Source: CAZSGN01 sp964606415 (GTDB taxonomy: Bacteria > Bacteroidota > Bacteroidia > Bacteroidales > JBBRXJ01). Taken from it: a DNA stretch of 10,920 bases. A model generated the notes under the pieces. It searched no databases. It was not told the origin of the DNA and worked only from the letters and a program-made list of their open reading frames with translations. The DNA lies in NCBI GenBank assembly GCA_964606415.1, contig CAZSGN010000085.1:1-10920 (forward strand), in the 5' to 3' direction. Of the stretch, positions 1 to 7,693 are shown in pieces. Made by a program: the position numbers and the translations under genes. Position 1 is the stretch's first letter. Every line of letters starts with the position of its first letter.

Positions 1-166
1 TTAAATCCACATTCAGCCATCAAAAATACCCATTAAAATAAAAATAATAGGTTCTACCACAATGCAATTTGTTTATATGTAGATAAAATATGGTTTAAGG
101 TAATTTATATGTTGGTTTTTAGTTTTCAGAAGTTGGAAATTTATCATAAAAAGACAAACAGAAACC

Positions 167-196
167 TTTCATGAAGTGAAAAAATAGTTATATTTG
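167..196 (+). promoter_or_regulatory. Bacteroidota-type promoter for the T9SS cargo gene
   Basis: TATATTTG at 189-196 is an exact match to the Bacteroidota -7 consensus TAnnTTTG. A partial -33 element, TTTC at 167-170, lies 18 bases upstream. Transcription would begin near 203, giving a short leader before the ATG at 229. The rest of 1-228 is AT-rich. I see no gene in it that can be supported. Confidence 0.55.
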
Positions 197-228
197 TATC
201 ATGTAGTTTAACCAAAATTTAAATAATC

Positions 229-1911
229 ATGGAAAAAAATTCACTCATCCCGCATTTTTTCACTTTAACAATAGCCCTTTTTGCAACGATGCTCATTGCA
301 CAAACCCAAAGCGTTCCTTTTGCAGGTTACGGGCCGGCAGGAATCGGAGATAAAGACAGTACCAATGGCGACCCCAAAATGGTTTTATGGTTAAGTGCCG
401 ATACAGGTGTTGTTACTAACCAGGATAACGAAGTAACAAGATGGTATGACATATCAGGCTGGGGAGATTCAGCGACCAATGAATTTGCCGGAACTAAACC
501 CCCAAACTATTCAAAAAAAATACCACAAGGGCCGACATATAAAGAGAATGGATTTGGCGGCTTACCCACCATTCATTTTGGCAATCAGGATACCTCCGGG
601 GCTTTGGTCATAAATGACCACGACCGGCTGGATGGCGCTGACGGTATTGCCATGTTCACCATTTTAAAGAGAAATGTCATGACCGATGATTATCGATTGA
701 TCTTTGAGAAAAGATTTGAGGGAGGAGATGATAATCCTAACCGGGCTTACGTTTTTGAATTTGACGGAGGTGCCCAGGCAAGTGAATTTCATGGAAATAT
801 CAACAGAGACATTAATCTGTATAACGATACAGCCATCAAGGATACAACCGTTCCTTTTATTCTGGGAACAAACTATTCAAAAAGCAGACTACCGGAAAGT
901 TTGATTTTTATGTACACAAACGGAACTTACAGTCCACAAGGCACTCCGCAATACTATAATTATAGCAAAGATATTCACAATTCCCCTGCTCCAGCCGTGC
1001 TTGCCCGAACAGGACGTCTTGATATATCAGAAATAATTACTTTCAGAGGTGGGCTTACTTTAACGGAATCTTATGCTGTAAGTGCTTACCTGGGCGCCAA
1101 ATATGGCGTTATGTTAATGGACAAAAACAGAAGGTTTTTTGACAACAGTACGTGGAAAAAAGACATGTTGCATCTTGGGGTTGTTAAAGCCGAAAGAGTA
1201 AGGGGCAATCCTTCAGCCAGAACCAGAGGCTTAACCCTTGTAGGGGATTCGGCGGTAATGGATGTATCTACCAACAACCCTGCTTCATCAGACCAACATG
1301 TTTTCGTAGCTCATAAAGGCGATGCCCTTGCCAAAGAAGGTGAATATAACAGAGCTTATTATGTGACTAATAAAAACGGATTCTCTTTTGATATGTATTT
1401 TGACTTTGAAGATGCCGGCCTGGCCATTAACACTGATGATACCGCCCAGGCAACCGGCTATAAATTATACTTTGCTGATGCACGCAACTCCATACCCGTT
1501 TTTGATTCTATCATTGATGGTTCCGCAACCAAAGTGGACAGCACGCTTAAGTTTGAAGTAAATAATCCACTCAAAGGATGGCTAAAAATCAGTAAAACTG
1601 CCCCATCGGATACGGTTGGAGATGTCGGGCTAAGTGTCAAAGAGGTTCAGTCAAGCTCAGTTGAAGGCCTTCAACTATATCCTAACCCAGCCAAAGAGCA
1701 GGTAAAAATCCGCTTAAGTCAGGCAGGGGAAGGTCGTGCAACCATTAACATTTTTAACCTCACAGGACAAAAAGTGATGGAAGAGCAATATCAAAACGGG
1801 GTTCAGGATTTAGAAACACAAGTAAATATCAATTCCCTTAATCCAGGATGGTACCTCGTAGAGGTCATTATTAATAATCAACGAATAGTTGATAAAATAA
1901 TGGTGAAATAA
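229..1911 (+). CDS. Secreted LamG-like protein with T9SS type A C-terminal sorting domain
   Basis: A 560-residue exported protein of unknown specific function. Residues 1 to about 25 form a signal peptide (hydrophobic FFTLTIALFATMLIAQ). Residues about 50-293 resemble the concanavalin/LamG-like regions common in Bacteroidota surface proteins: the region opens with VLWLSADTGV and closes with SEIITFRGGLTLTESYAV and AYLGAKYG, the usual last strand and helix of such domains. Residues about 305-460 form a further beta-rich region that I cannot assign. Residues about 481-560 are a type A T9SS sorting domain, starting with LYPNP (483-487), then INIFNLTGQKV, then NPGWYLVEV, and ending in basic VDKIMVK. 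The family knowledge is that such tails are cleaved and the protein is attached to or released from the cell surface. It is a single-gene unit with its own promoter and terminator. A glycan-binding or adhesin role is an inference; no catalytic motif is visible. Confidence 0.85.
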   Translation: MEKNSLIPHFFTLTIALFATMLIAQTQSVPFAGYGPAGIGDKDSTNGDPKMVLWLSADTGVVTNQDNEVTRWYDISGWGDSATNEFAGTKPPNYSKKIPQGPTYKENGFGGLPTIHFGNQDTSGALVINDHDRLDGADGIAMFTILKRNVMTDDYRLIFEKRFEGGDDNPNRAYVFEFDGGAQASEFHGNINRDINLYNDTAIKDTTVPFILGTNYSKSRLPESLIFMYTNGTYSPQGTPQYYNYSKDIHNSPAPAVLARTGRLDISEIITFRGGLTLTESYAVSAYLGAKYGVMLMDKNRRFFDNSTWKKDMLHLGVVKAERVRGNPSARTRGLTLVGDSAVMDVSTNNPASSDQHVFVAHKGDALAKEGEYNRAYYVTNKNGFSFDMYFDFEDAGLAINTDDTAQATGYKLYFADARNSIPVFDSIIDGSATKVDSTLKFEVNNPLKGWLKISKTAPSDTVGDVGLSVKEVQSSSVEGLQLYPNPAKEQVKIRLSQAGEGRATINIFNLTGQKVMEEQYQNGVQDLETQVNINSLNPGWYLVEVIINNQRIVDKIMVK

Positions 1912-1927
1912 CCTTTTCCCATTCCAT

Positions 1928-1962
1928 AAAAAAGCGATATCTCCCGATATCGCTTTTTTTTT
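1928..1962. terminator. Bidirectional Rho-independent terminator
   Basis: A perfect 8-bp stem, GCGATATC (1934-1941) with GATATCGC (1946-1953), closes a 4-base loop TCCC. It is followed by nine T residues (1954-1962) and preceded by six A residues (1928-1933), so it can work on either strand. It lies 16 bases after the stop of the T9SS cargo gene and separates that gene from the GH28-like gene. Confidence 0.9.
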
Positions 1963-2016
1963 ATCATATTTTTTTATATTTTTCACCAATTATTTATAAC
2001 CCTAAAAAAATTTAAC

Positions 2017-3540
2017 ATGCGTACAAAATTATTATTTAGCCTTTCATTACTTATTCTTTTATTCTATTCCTGCCAACCAGAGCAAAAATCAAAATATTAT
2101 GACATCAGAAACTTTGGTGCTTCCACAACCAAAGGCAAAATAAATACTGAAGCAATACAGGCTGCCATTGACAAGGCACATGAAAATGGTGGCGGAACGG
2201 TCCTGATTGCTGATGGCACCTATATGAGTGGCACCATTTTTCTAAAAGACCATGTTAGCCTAAAAATTAATTCAGCAGCCACCTTATTAGGCTCCCCGGA
2301 CATTGAGGATTATACAGAAATAACCTGGGGACACAACAAAGACCGGCAACCATGGCACCTGATCGTGGCTAAAAACGCAAAACATGTGTCCATCAAAGGT
2401 AAAGGCCTGATTGATGGTAATGGGGAGGCCTTCTGGAAAGAATATGAGAAAGATGAAGAAGGCAATATGGTCACACCCAGATGGATTATGGCCAAAGATG
2501 AAAAAGTTAGCCCACTCATTGAGATTACAGACTGCAAGCATGTAGATATCGAAGACGTAACGATCAAAACCGGTGGCGGATGGAATCTTCATTTTCATAA
2601 TTCTGAAATGATCCGCGTAGACGGCATCAATATCGAAAACAATATCTACAGCCCTAATTCGGACGGTATTGATGTTACAGGTTGCACTGATGTAATGATC
2701 AACAATTGCTACATCCGGACAGGAGATGATGCTGTTTGTTTAAAAACAACCCCGGACAGTAAAGAATGTCACAGGGTCACTGTCACAAATTGTGTCATCG
2801 AAACACTTTGTGTTGGTTTAAAACTTGGAGCAACGGAATCATATAAAGACATGTCGCATGTTACCTTTAGCAATTGTGTGATCAATAAATCATCCAGGGC
2901 GGTAGGGCTTTATGTCCGTGAAGGCGCACGGGTAAGCAACATTGCTATAGATAATATCGTTTCTAACACCAATGCCCCTCTCATATTTAACAGGCCTTTG
3001 CATATCATGGTTGAACAACGAACACCAGAGAGTAAGCTTGGCTCTATCCATAATGTTCATGTCAATAACTTCATCTCCACGACAGAAGGAAGAATACTTC
3101 TTACTGCACAGGAAGGTTCAATGGTCGAAAATATTATTTTGAGTGATATAACCCTGGAATATCCCATGATCGAAAATCCTGAGCCTTTTGTAGAAGGAAG
3201 CGGCAGCAGCCAGTTTCCGAAACCTGAATACCACCCGGGAGCAATGGGGGCTAAAGCAGCGATTATTGCTGATAACATCAAAAATCTTGTTATTGACAAC
3301 CTGCTTATCAAATGGCCTGGAGACACCATGCCGGAAAAATGGAAGCACCCGGAAAGAATTGAAAATGGCAGTATGCGCATTCATAAAGAGGACTACTCAA
3401 ACCCTCGCCAAACAGAATTTAGTGTTTTATGGGGTAAAAGATTAAAAGGAGGGTTCATCAATGCACCAGCAGCCAGCTCCTCTGATAATAGTAAAAAGAA
3501 ATATCAATTAACCAATTCGAATATCCAAATTATACATTAA
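2017..3540 (+). CDS. GH28-like (polygalacturonase family) beta-helix lipoprotein
   Basis: A 507-residue right-handed beta-helix protein related to glycoside hydrolase family 28. Residues 1-19 are a lipoprotein signal with lipobox FYSC and acceptor Cys19, so the mature protein should be membrane-anchored. The N-terminal YYDIRNFGA (27-35) and GGGTVLIADGTYMSGTI (58-74) are typical of GH28 and pectate-lyase-like helices. The family acid motifs are present: NSDGID (214-219, Asp216) and TGDD (235-238, Asp237 and Asp238). The canonical GHG motif is replaced by CVG at 265-267, so the histidine is lost, and the canonical RIK motif is replaced by YVR at 299-301. The family cleaves polygalacturonan or related uronic-acid glycans by inversion. 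The exact substrate here is open and could be a rhamnogalacturonan or another uronan. The start ATG is the only one preceding the lipobox signal. It lies 5 bases from the downstream gene, so the two are probably co-transcribed. Confidence 0.85.
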   Translation: MRTKLLFSLSLLILLFYSCQPEQKSKYYDIRNFGASTTKGKINTEAIQAAIDKAHENGGGTVLIADGTYMSGTIFLKDHVSLKINSAATLLGSPDIEDYTEITWGHNKDRQPWHLIVAKNAKHVSIKGKGLIDGNGEAFWKEYEKDEEGNMVTPRWIMAKDEKVSPLIEITDCKHVDIEDVTIKTGGGWNLHFHNSEMIRVDGINIENNIYSPNSDGIDVTGCTDVMINNCYIRTGDDAVCLKTTPDSKECHRVTVTNCVIETLCVGLKLGATESYKDMSHVTFSNCVINKSSRAVGLYVREGARVSNIAIDNIVSNTNAPLIFNRPLHIMVEQRTPESKLGSIHNVHVNNFISTTEGRILLTAQEGSMVENIILSDITLEYPMIENPEPFVEGSGSSQFPKPEYHPGAMGAKAAIIADNIKNLVIDNLLIKWPGDTMPEKWKHPERIENGSMRIHKEDYSNPRQTEFSVLWGKRLKGGFINAPAASSSDNSKKKYQLTNSNIQIIH

Positions 3541-3545
3541 TCATA

Positions 3546-4646
3546 ATGAAAAAAATCATTTTGCTGGCCATCTCCATGCTGTTTCTGCTTAAAGTCCAAA
3601 GCCAATTAGACACGGCATCCCCAATGATACTGGAAAACGAAGAGATACAGGTAACGGTGGATCTTTTTGGTGGTGCTTTTACCGATGTTCATTTCAAGAA
3701 TCAAAAATTAAATCCCTTTTCATGGTCAGTAAAACCGGAACAGATGCCACCAAATAACCAGGGAGGCGCTGTTTTCCAGGGGCATTTCCTTTGCCTTGGC
3801 CGCTGGGGCGGGCCCACAAAAGGAGAGATTAATGCAGGCATTCCGCATAATGGAATAATCAGCAACACCATGTGGTCTGTTGCCGAAAATAAAAACGATC
3901 AATATATAAATATGTACAATTATGCCCCACGTGACGGATTGGCCATATTCCGGGAAATTGAACTCTCAAAAAAGCAAGCGATCTATAAAGTCCGTGAAAC
4001 AATAGAAAACATCACATCGACAATGCGTATTAATAACATTGTCCAACATGCAACACTGGGCCCCCCATTTCTGGACGAAGAAACCCTTATTCATACCAAT
4101 GCAACTTATGGTTTTAACCAAAATATGGATCTGCCCAACCCCCATAAGCATGAATTCACCTGGCCAATTGGCTACCTGGATACCATTCATACAAAAGTCG
4201 ATATGCGGGAAACAAGCAATGATCACAACTATTGTATGAGCCTGATCTATGAAGACACCATCGGATGGGTCACAGCAGCATCTCCATCCCAGAATCTTCT
4301 GGTTGGATTTGTTTGGGACACACGGGAATATCCGTGGATCAATATCTGGCAATACATTAACGACAAAGGTGTTCCCTCCGCTAAAGGAATTGAATTCGGC
4401 ACAACAGGAATCGGGGAAGTTTATCAAAAAATATTAAAACATGACACCCGCTTCCATGGCCGTCAATCATTTGAGATACTGGATGCAACAAAATCGGTTA
4501 CCAAAGATTATTATGCTTTCCTGGTTAAAATACCGGCAGATTTTCAAACCACTGAAAAAATCCAATATACAGGAGAACGCATTACAATAATAGATGCATC
4601 AGGAAATAAATACACATTTAATTTGGAAGACTTCGATACAAATTAA
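3546..4646 (+). CDS. Exported protein of uncertain family, possible galactose-mutarotase fold
   Basis: A 366-residue protein I do not recognise with certainty. Residues 1 to about 19 are a signal peptide with a likely cut in VQS-QLD; no lipobox Cys is seen, so it is probably periplasmic or secreted. Features that recall the aldose-epimerase/mutarotase fold are an N-terminal beta region (VTVDLFGGAFTDVHFKN, 37-52), a His in VQHATLGPPF (166-175), and a late Glu in GIEFGTTGIGE (281-291), in the place where epimerase-like proteins carry a catalytic or binding Glu. This match is by pattern only. The gene starts 5 bases after the GH28-like stop, so it is very likely translated from the same message and acts on the same glycan pathway, for example as a sugar-ring modifying or binding protein or an unassigned lyase or hydrolase. 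No base-use oddity was noticed. It ends before a convergent gap without a classical T-tract terminator. Confidence 0.75.
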   Translation: MKKIILLAISMLFLLKVQSQLDTASPMILENEEIQVTVDLFGGAFTDVHFKNQKLNPFSWSVKPEQMPPNNQGGAVFQGHFLCLGRWGGPTKGEINAGIPHNGIISNTMWSVAENKNDQYINMYNYAPRDGLAIFREIELSKKQAIYKVRETIENITSTMRINNIVQHATLGPPFLDEETLIHTNATYGFNQNMDLPNPHKHEFTWPIGYLDTIHTKVDMRETSNDHNYCMSLIYEDTIGWVTAASPSQNLLVGFVWDTREYPWINIWQYINDKGVPSAKGIEFGTTGIGEVYQKILKHDTRFHGRQSFEILDATKSVTKDYYAFLVKIPADFQTTEKIQYTGERITIIDASGNKYTFNLEDFDTN

Positions 4647-4665
4647 ACAATGCTTATCCGTAATG

Positions 4666-4701
4666 GCTCGATTCAATGGTAAAACCACCACTGAATCGAG
4701 C
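4666..4701. repeat. Long inverted repeat after the GH28 operon
   Basis: GCTCGATTCAATGGT (4666-4680) and ACCACTGAATCGAGC (4687-4701) form a 15-bp stem with one mismatch and a 6-base loop AAAACC. It lies 20 bases after the stop of the 366-residue gene. No T-tract follows on either strand, so it is not a standard Rho-independent terminator. It may protect the 3' end of the operon message or help end transcription. Confidence 0.75.
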
Positions 4702-4720
4702 ATACCCTTCAATAGCGGTT

Positions 4721-4772
4721 CCTGTCACAAAACTATTTTCTTGACTTGTAGCAAAAAATCAAGGCTGACAGG
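4721..4772. repeat. Nested inverted repeat in the convergent gap
   Basis: An outer 7-bp pair, CCTGTCA (4721-4727) with TGACAGG (4766-4772), encloses an inner 5-bp pair, CTTGA (4740-4744) with TCAAG (4759-4763). The internal loop is asymmetric. The arms are short, so chance pairing is possible. No coding signal supports a gene here. Confidence 0.4.
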
Positions 4773-4791
4773 GATTTTATGCGCGGGTTAT

Positions 4792-4828
4792 AAAAAAATG
4801 GCGGGAACATTTTGGTGAACCCGCCATT
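4792..4828 (-). terminator. Rho-independent terminator of the leftward cupredoxin gene
   Basis: AATGGCGGG (4797-4805) and CCCGCCATT (4820-4828) form a perfect 9-bp GC-rich stem with a 14-base loop. On the minus strand it is followed by a run of T (the A run at 4792-4798), which is the terminator form for leftward transcription. It is 98 bases beyond the cupredoxin stop codon. The arm AACCCGC (4818-4824) can instead pair with GCGGGTT (4783-4789), an alternative fold of unknown meaning. Confidence 0.75.
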
Positions 4829-4895
4829 CCAAACCTAATTGTCTATTAACCTTAAAACCAAGAAAAATTAAACATCAGAACCTGTCCTTGTCTGT

Positions 4896-4921
4896 TTTTT
4901 GAAAAAAAAATAATTCAAAAA
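4896..4921. repeat. AT-rich inverted repeat next to the cupredoxin stop
   Basis: TTTTTGAA (4896-4903) and TTCAAAAA (4914-4921) pair over 8 bases with a 10-base A/T loop. It lies 5 bases beyond the leftward stop codon. It is weak in energy because it is AT-rich; a role in 3'-end formation is only possible. Confidence 0.35.
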
Positions 4922-4926
4922 GTTAA

Positions 4927-5514
4927 CTATTCTTTCTTTATCTTTTCTGTTAAAAAAATATTGCCTTCCTGATCTTCCAGACGAACAATATATATTCCTT
5001 TCTTTTGTTGAAAAGGAATGACCATATTTTTTCCATAAAGATAATCTGTTCTCATAACTCGCTCACCTAATATATTATAAACCAAAGCCCGCACCTTCTG
5101 ATTTTTTTTCAATTTTATATGTAATTCCGGCTGAACACCCGGAACAAAAACCCTGTTTTCTTTCTTTAAATGCACGGCATCTGAAACAGATGTTGCGGCC
5201 TCTACCGTAATACTTCCATGCATACCACCTCCCGGCGAACCATGATTTTCACAATAATAACCATAAGTACCAGCTGTTTCTATTACAAGATCATGTTGCT
5301 GGTTGTTATTATCCATATCAAAAGAAGCGAATGAACCATCGTCAGATCTGGTAGGATGCACCCCTTCAACCCAGATAAACCGCACCGTATCTCCTTCTTT
5401 AACTGAAATTTCATCAGGAACATAACTATAATTTTCAACCCTAACCGTGTCAAGGCCAAATGTATATGGCGCTATCAAAAAAAATACGATAATATGGATG
5501 ATAAAATACTTCAT
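4927..5514 (-). CDS. Plastocyanin-like blue copper protein with T9SS-like C-terminal tail
   Basis: A 195-residue exported type 1 copper protein. Residues 1 to about 20 are a signal peptide. Residues about 21-105 are a cupredoxin domain opening with VRVENYSYVPDEISVKEGD, with all four expected copper ligands: His53 (GVHPTRS), Cys88 (YYCENHG), His91 and Met98 (GGGMHG). The spacing C-x2-H-x6-M is longer than the C-x2-H-x4-M of plant plastocyanin. Residues about 122-195 resemble a T9SS type A sorting domain (VYNILGERVM, KKGIYIVRLED, final basic KIKKE) but lack the usual PNP motif at its start, having FVPGVQPE instead. The family carries single electrons between redox partners; the partner here is unknown. 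The gene is divergent from the M49 peptidase and convergent with the GH28 operon, so it looks like a single-gene unit with its own promoter and terminator. The cupredoxin call is firm; the T9SS call is likely. Confidence 0.85.
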   Translation of the reverse strand: MKYFIIHIIVFFLIAPYTFGLDTVRVENYSYVPDEISVKEGDTVRFIWVEGVHPTRSDDGSFASFDMDNNNQQHDLVIETAGTYGYYCENHGSPGGGMHGSITVEAATSVSDAVHLKKENRVFVPGVQPELHIKLKKNQKVRALVYNILGERVMRTDYLYGKNMVIPFQQKKGIYIVRLEDQEGNIFLTEKIKKE

Positions 5515-5532
5515 AAACCAATCCTTTCAATA

Positions 5533-5564
5533 CAAAATTAAATCAAACCCAATTAACAAACAAA
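5533..5564 (-). promoter_or_regulatory. Promoter of the cupredoxin gene
   Basis: Read on the minus strand, TAATTTTG (complement of 5533-5540) matches the Bacteroidota -7 box. TTTG (complement of 5561-5564) is a -33 box with a 20-base spacer, the usual distance. Transcription would start about 12 bases before the ATG at 5514. Confidence 0.6.
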
Positions 5565-5607
5565 TTATTTAGAATGTTTTTAAATAATATTTATCCTTTG
5601 GATTTAT

Positions 5608-5615
5608 TAACTTTG
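5608..5615 (+). promoter_or_regulatory. Likely -7 box of the M49 peptidase gene
   Basis: TAACTTTG matches the Bacteroidota -7 consensus TAnnTTTG and lies 26 bases before the ATG at 5642. I see no good TTTG -33 element at the usual spacing, so the promoter may need an activator, or the match may be chance. Confidence 0.45.
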
Positions 5616-5641
5616 TCGCACAATACCCATACTTCTTTACA

Positions 5642-7693
5642 ATGAAAAATAAAAAAACATTAATCACTTTAATGATTGTTATTATGACCAATAGTTGCCA
5701 TATGCAGAAGAGCGAAGAAAAAAACAAAACACAGAAACCGTTTAAATACCAAATAGACCAATTTGCAGATCTAAAAATTTTACGCTACCAGCTACCTGAT
5801 TGTGAGCAACTCAGCCTCCAGGAGAAAAAATTAATCTACTATCTGAGCGAAGCAACACTTTGTGGAAGAGATATATTATATGATCAATTTTATAAACACA
5901 ACCTTTTAATCAGGAAAACACTGGAGGCAATTTATGAAAACTACGCCGGTGATAAAAACACCGAAGCTTTTCAGGATTTTGAAACTTACCTTAAACAAAT
6001 ATGGTTCAGCAACGGGATTCACCATCACTATTCAACCGATAAAATATTTCCCGGCTTTTCAAAAGAATACTTCCGCTCTTTACTCATGGACACTGATCAG
6101 GAGAAATTACCCATGCAGGAAAATGAAACACTGGAAGATTTTGCCGGTCGCCTCACTCCTATCCTCTTTGATCCGGGAATTGCCTCAAAAAGGGTTAATC
6201 AGGATCAGGAAAAAGGTTTAATCAAAGGCTCTGCCAATAATTTCTATGAAAACCTTACGGCCAAAGAAGCTATTGCATATTATGAAAAGCAAAAAACAGA
6301 AGGAGAAGCTGAACCAGTAGAATATGGCCACAATACAAAACTTATTAAACAAGATGGCCAGTTCTTTGAGAAAACCTGGAAAATTGGAGGCATGTACTCT
6401 AAAGCCATCGAACAAATATTATTTTGGCTGGAAAAAGCAAAAACAGTAGCATTAAATGAGACCCAGGAAACGGTAATCAGTCAACTTATCCGGTTTTACC
6501 AAAGCGGAAATTTAAAAGACTGGGATAACTATAACATATCCTGGGTAAAAGACACCTCGACCAAAGTTGATTTCATCAACGGATTCATTGAAGTATACGG
6601 AGACCCACTGGGTATGAAAGGAACCTGGGAAGCGCTTGTTAATTACAAAGATGAAAAAGCGACAGAAAGAACCCGGATTATCAGCCAGAACGCCCAATGG
6701 TTCGAAGATCATTCCCCCGTTGCGGAACACTTCAAGAAAAAAGAAGTTAAAGGAGTGAGCGCCAAAGTCATTAATGTGGCGATGCTAGGTGGTGACGTAT
6801 ATCCATCCAGCCCCATCGGGATCAACCTCCCTAACTCAGACTGGATCCGAAAAGAACACGGTTCAAAATCAGTTACTTTGGCAAACATTATTCATGCCCA
6901 CCACCAATCTTCCTTGCACAGTGGGATGATAGAAGAATTTGCTTACTCAGACAAAGAAATTCAACTGGCCAAAAAACACGGTGCATTGGCAACGGACATG
7001 CATGTTGACTTACATGAAATATTAGGCCATGGATCCGGCCAATTGCTGGAAGGCATTTCTGCTGATGACCTGAAAAATTATCACTCCACCATCGAAGAAG
7101 CCAGGGCAGACCTTTTTGCACTTTACTACATCATGGATCCCAAATTAGTTGAACTGGGACTCATCCCAAGCCTGGATGTCGGCAAAGTCGAGTATAGCTC
7201 ATATATCAGGGGCGGAATGATGACCCAACTAACAAGAATCGAACCAGGGAAAAATATCGAAGAAGCACATATGCGAAACCGGCAGCTTATAGCCCAATGG
7301 GCTTATGAACTAGGACAAAAAGATACGGTGATCAGCAAGATTAAAGAAAACGATAAAACATATTTCATTGTCAATGACCACCAAAAATTAAGATCGATAT
7401 TTGGCCGTCAATTATCTGAAATTCAAAGGATAAAATCCGAAGGGGATTTTGAAAAAGCCCGGAAGTTAGTCGAAACATACGGCATCAAAACAGACCCCGA
7501 ACTACATGCAGAAGTACTGGACCGTTTTAAAAAATTAAACCTTGCTCCTTATACAGGATTTGTCAATCCCTACCTGGAGCCAGTTAAAGAAGGAGATTCA
7601 ATCATTGACATCAATGTACGCTACGAGGATAGCTATACAAAACAAATGCTTTATTATGGGGACAAATACTCCTTTCTTGATACAGAAAACTGA
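5642..7693 (+). CDS. Dipeptidyl peptidase III family (M49) zinc lipoprotein
   Basis: A 683-residue zinc peptidase of family M49, close in length to the Bacteroides enzyme (about 675). The family removes dipeptides from the N-terminus of short peptides. The zinc site is complete: HEILGH at 458-463 (His458, catalytic Glu459, His463) and EEARAD at 485-490 (Glu486 as third ligand). The 28-residue gap from His458 to Glu486 fits bacterial M49; eukaryotic forms have a longer insert. The usual EECRAE motif has Ala and Asp in place of Cys and Glu. The family's substrate-cleft motif is seen as INLPNSDWIRKEHGSK (394-409). Residues 1-19 form a lipoprotein signal (MTNSC, acceptor Cys19), so the enzyme should be anchored in the envelope. 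The start ATG gives this signal directly. It is divergent from the cupredoxin gene and ends 2 bases from the stop of the convergent symporter. A peptide-scavenging role is an inference. Confidence 0.93.
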   Translation: MKNKKTLITLMIVIMTNSCHMQKSEEKNKTQKPFKYQIDQFADLKILRYQLPDCEQLSLQEKKLIYYLSEATLCGRDILYDQFYKHNLLIRKTLEAIYENYAGDKNTEAFQDFETYLKQIWFSNGIHHHYSTDKIFPGFSKEYFRSLLMDTDQEKLPMQENETLEDFAGRLTPILFDPGIASKRVNQDQEKGLIKGSANNFYENLTAKEAIAYYEKQKTEGEAEPVEYGHNTKLIKQDGQFFEKTWKIGGMYSKAIEQILFWLEKAKTVALNETQETVISQLIRFYQSGNLKDWDNYNISWVKDTSTKVDFINGFIEVYGDPLGMKGTWEALVNYKDEKATERTRIISQNAQWFEDHSPVAEHFKKKEVKGVSAKVINVAMLGGDVYPSSPIGINLPNSDWIRKEHGSKSVTLANIIHAHHQSSLHSGMIEEFAYSDKEIQLAKKHGALATDMHVDLHEILGHGSGQLLEGISADDLKNYHSTIEEARADLFALYYIMDPKLVELGLIPSLDVGKVEYSSYIRGGMMTQLTRIEPGKNIEEAHMRNRQLIAQWAYELGQKDTVISKIKENDKTYFIVNDHQKLRSIFGRQLSEIQRIKSEGDFEKARKLVETYGIKTDPELHAEVLDRFKKLNLAPYTGFVNPYLEPVKEGDSIIDINVRYEDSYTKQMLYYGDKYSFLDTEN

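Noticed and set aside
1..20. Possible minus-strand start codon (ATG as the complement of 18-20) of a gene leaving the left edge
   Set aside because: Only 20 bases are visible, too few to support a gene.
3966..4427. 153-codon open frame on the minus strand inside the 366-residue gene
   Set aside because: It lies antisense to a well-supported gene with a signal peptide and operon spacing; its composition (many Cys and Phe) looks like an antisense shadow.
4594..4818. 74-codon plus-strand open frame across the convergent gap
   Set aside because: It overlaps the end of the upstream gene and the inverted repeats, has no recognisable domain, and runs through the leftward terminator.
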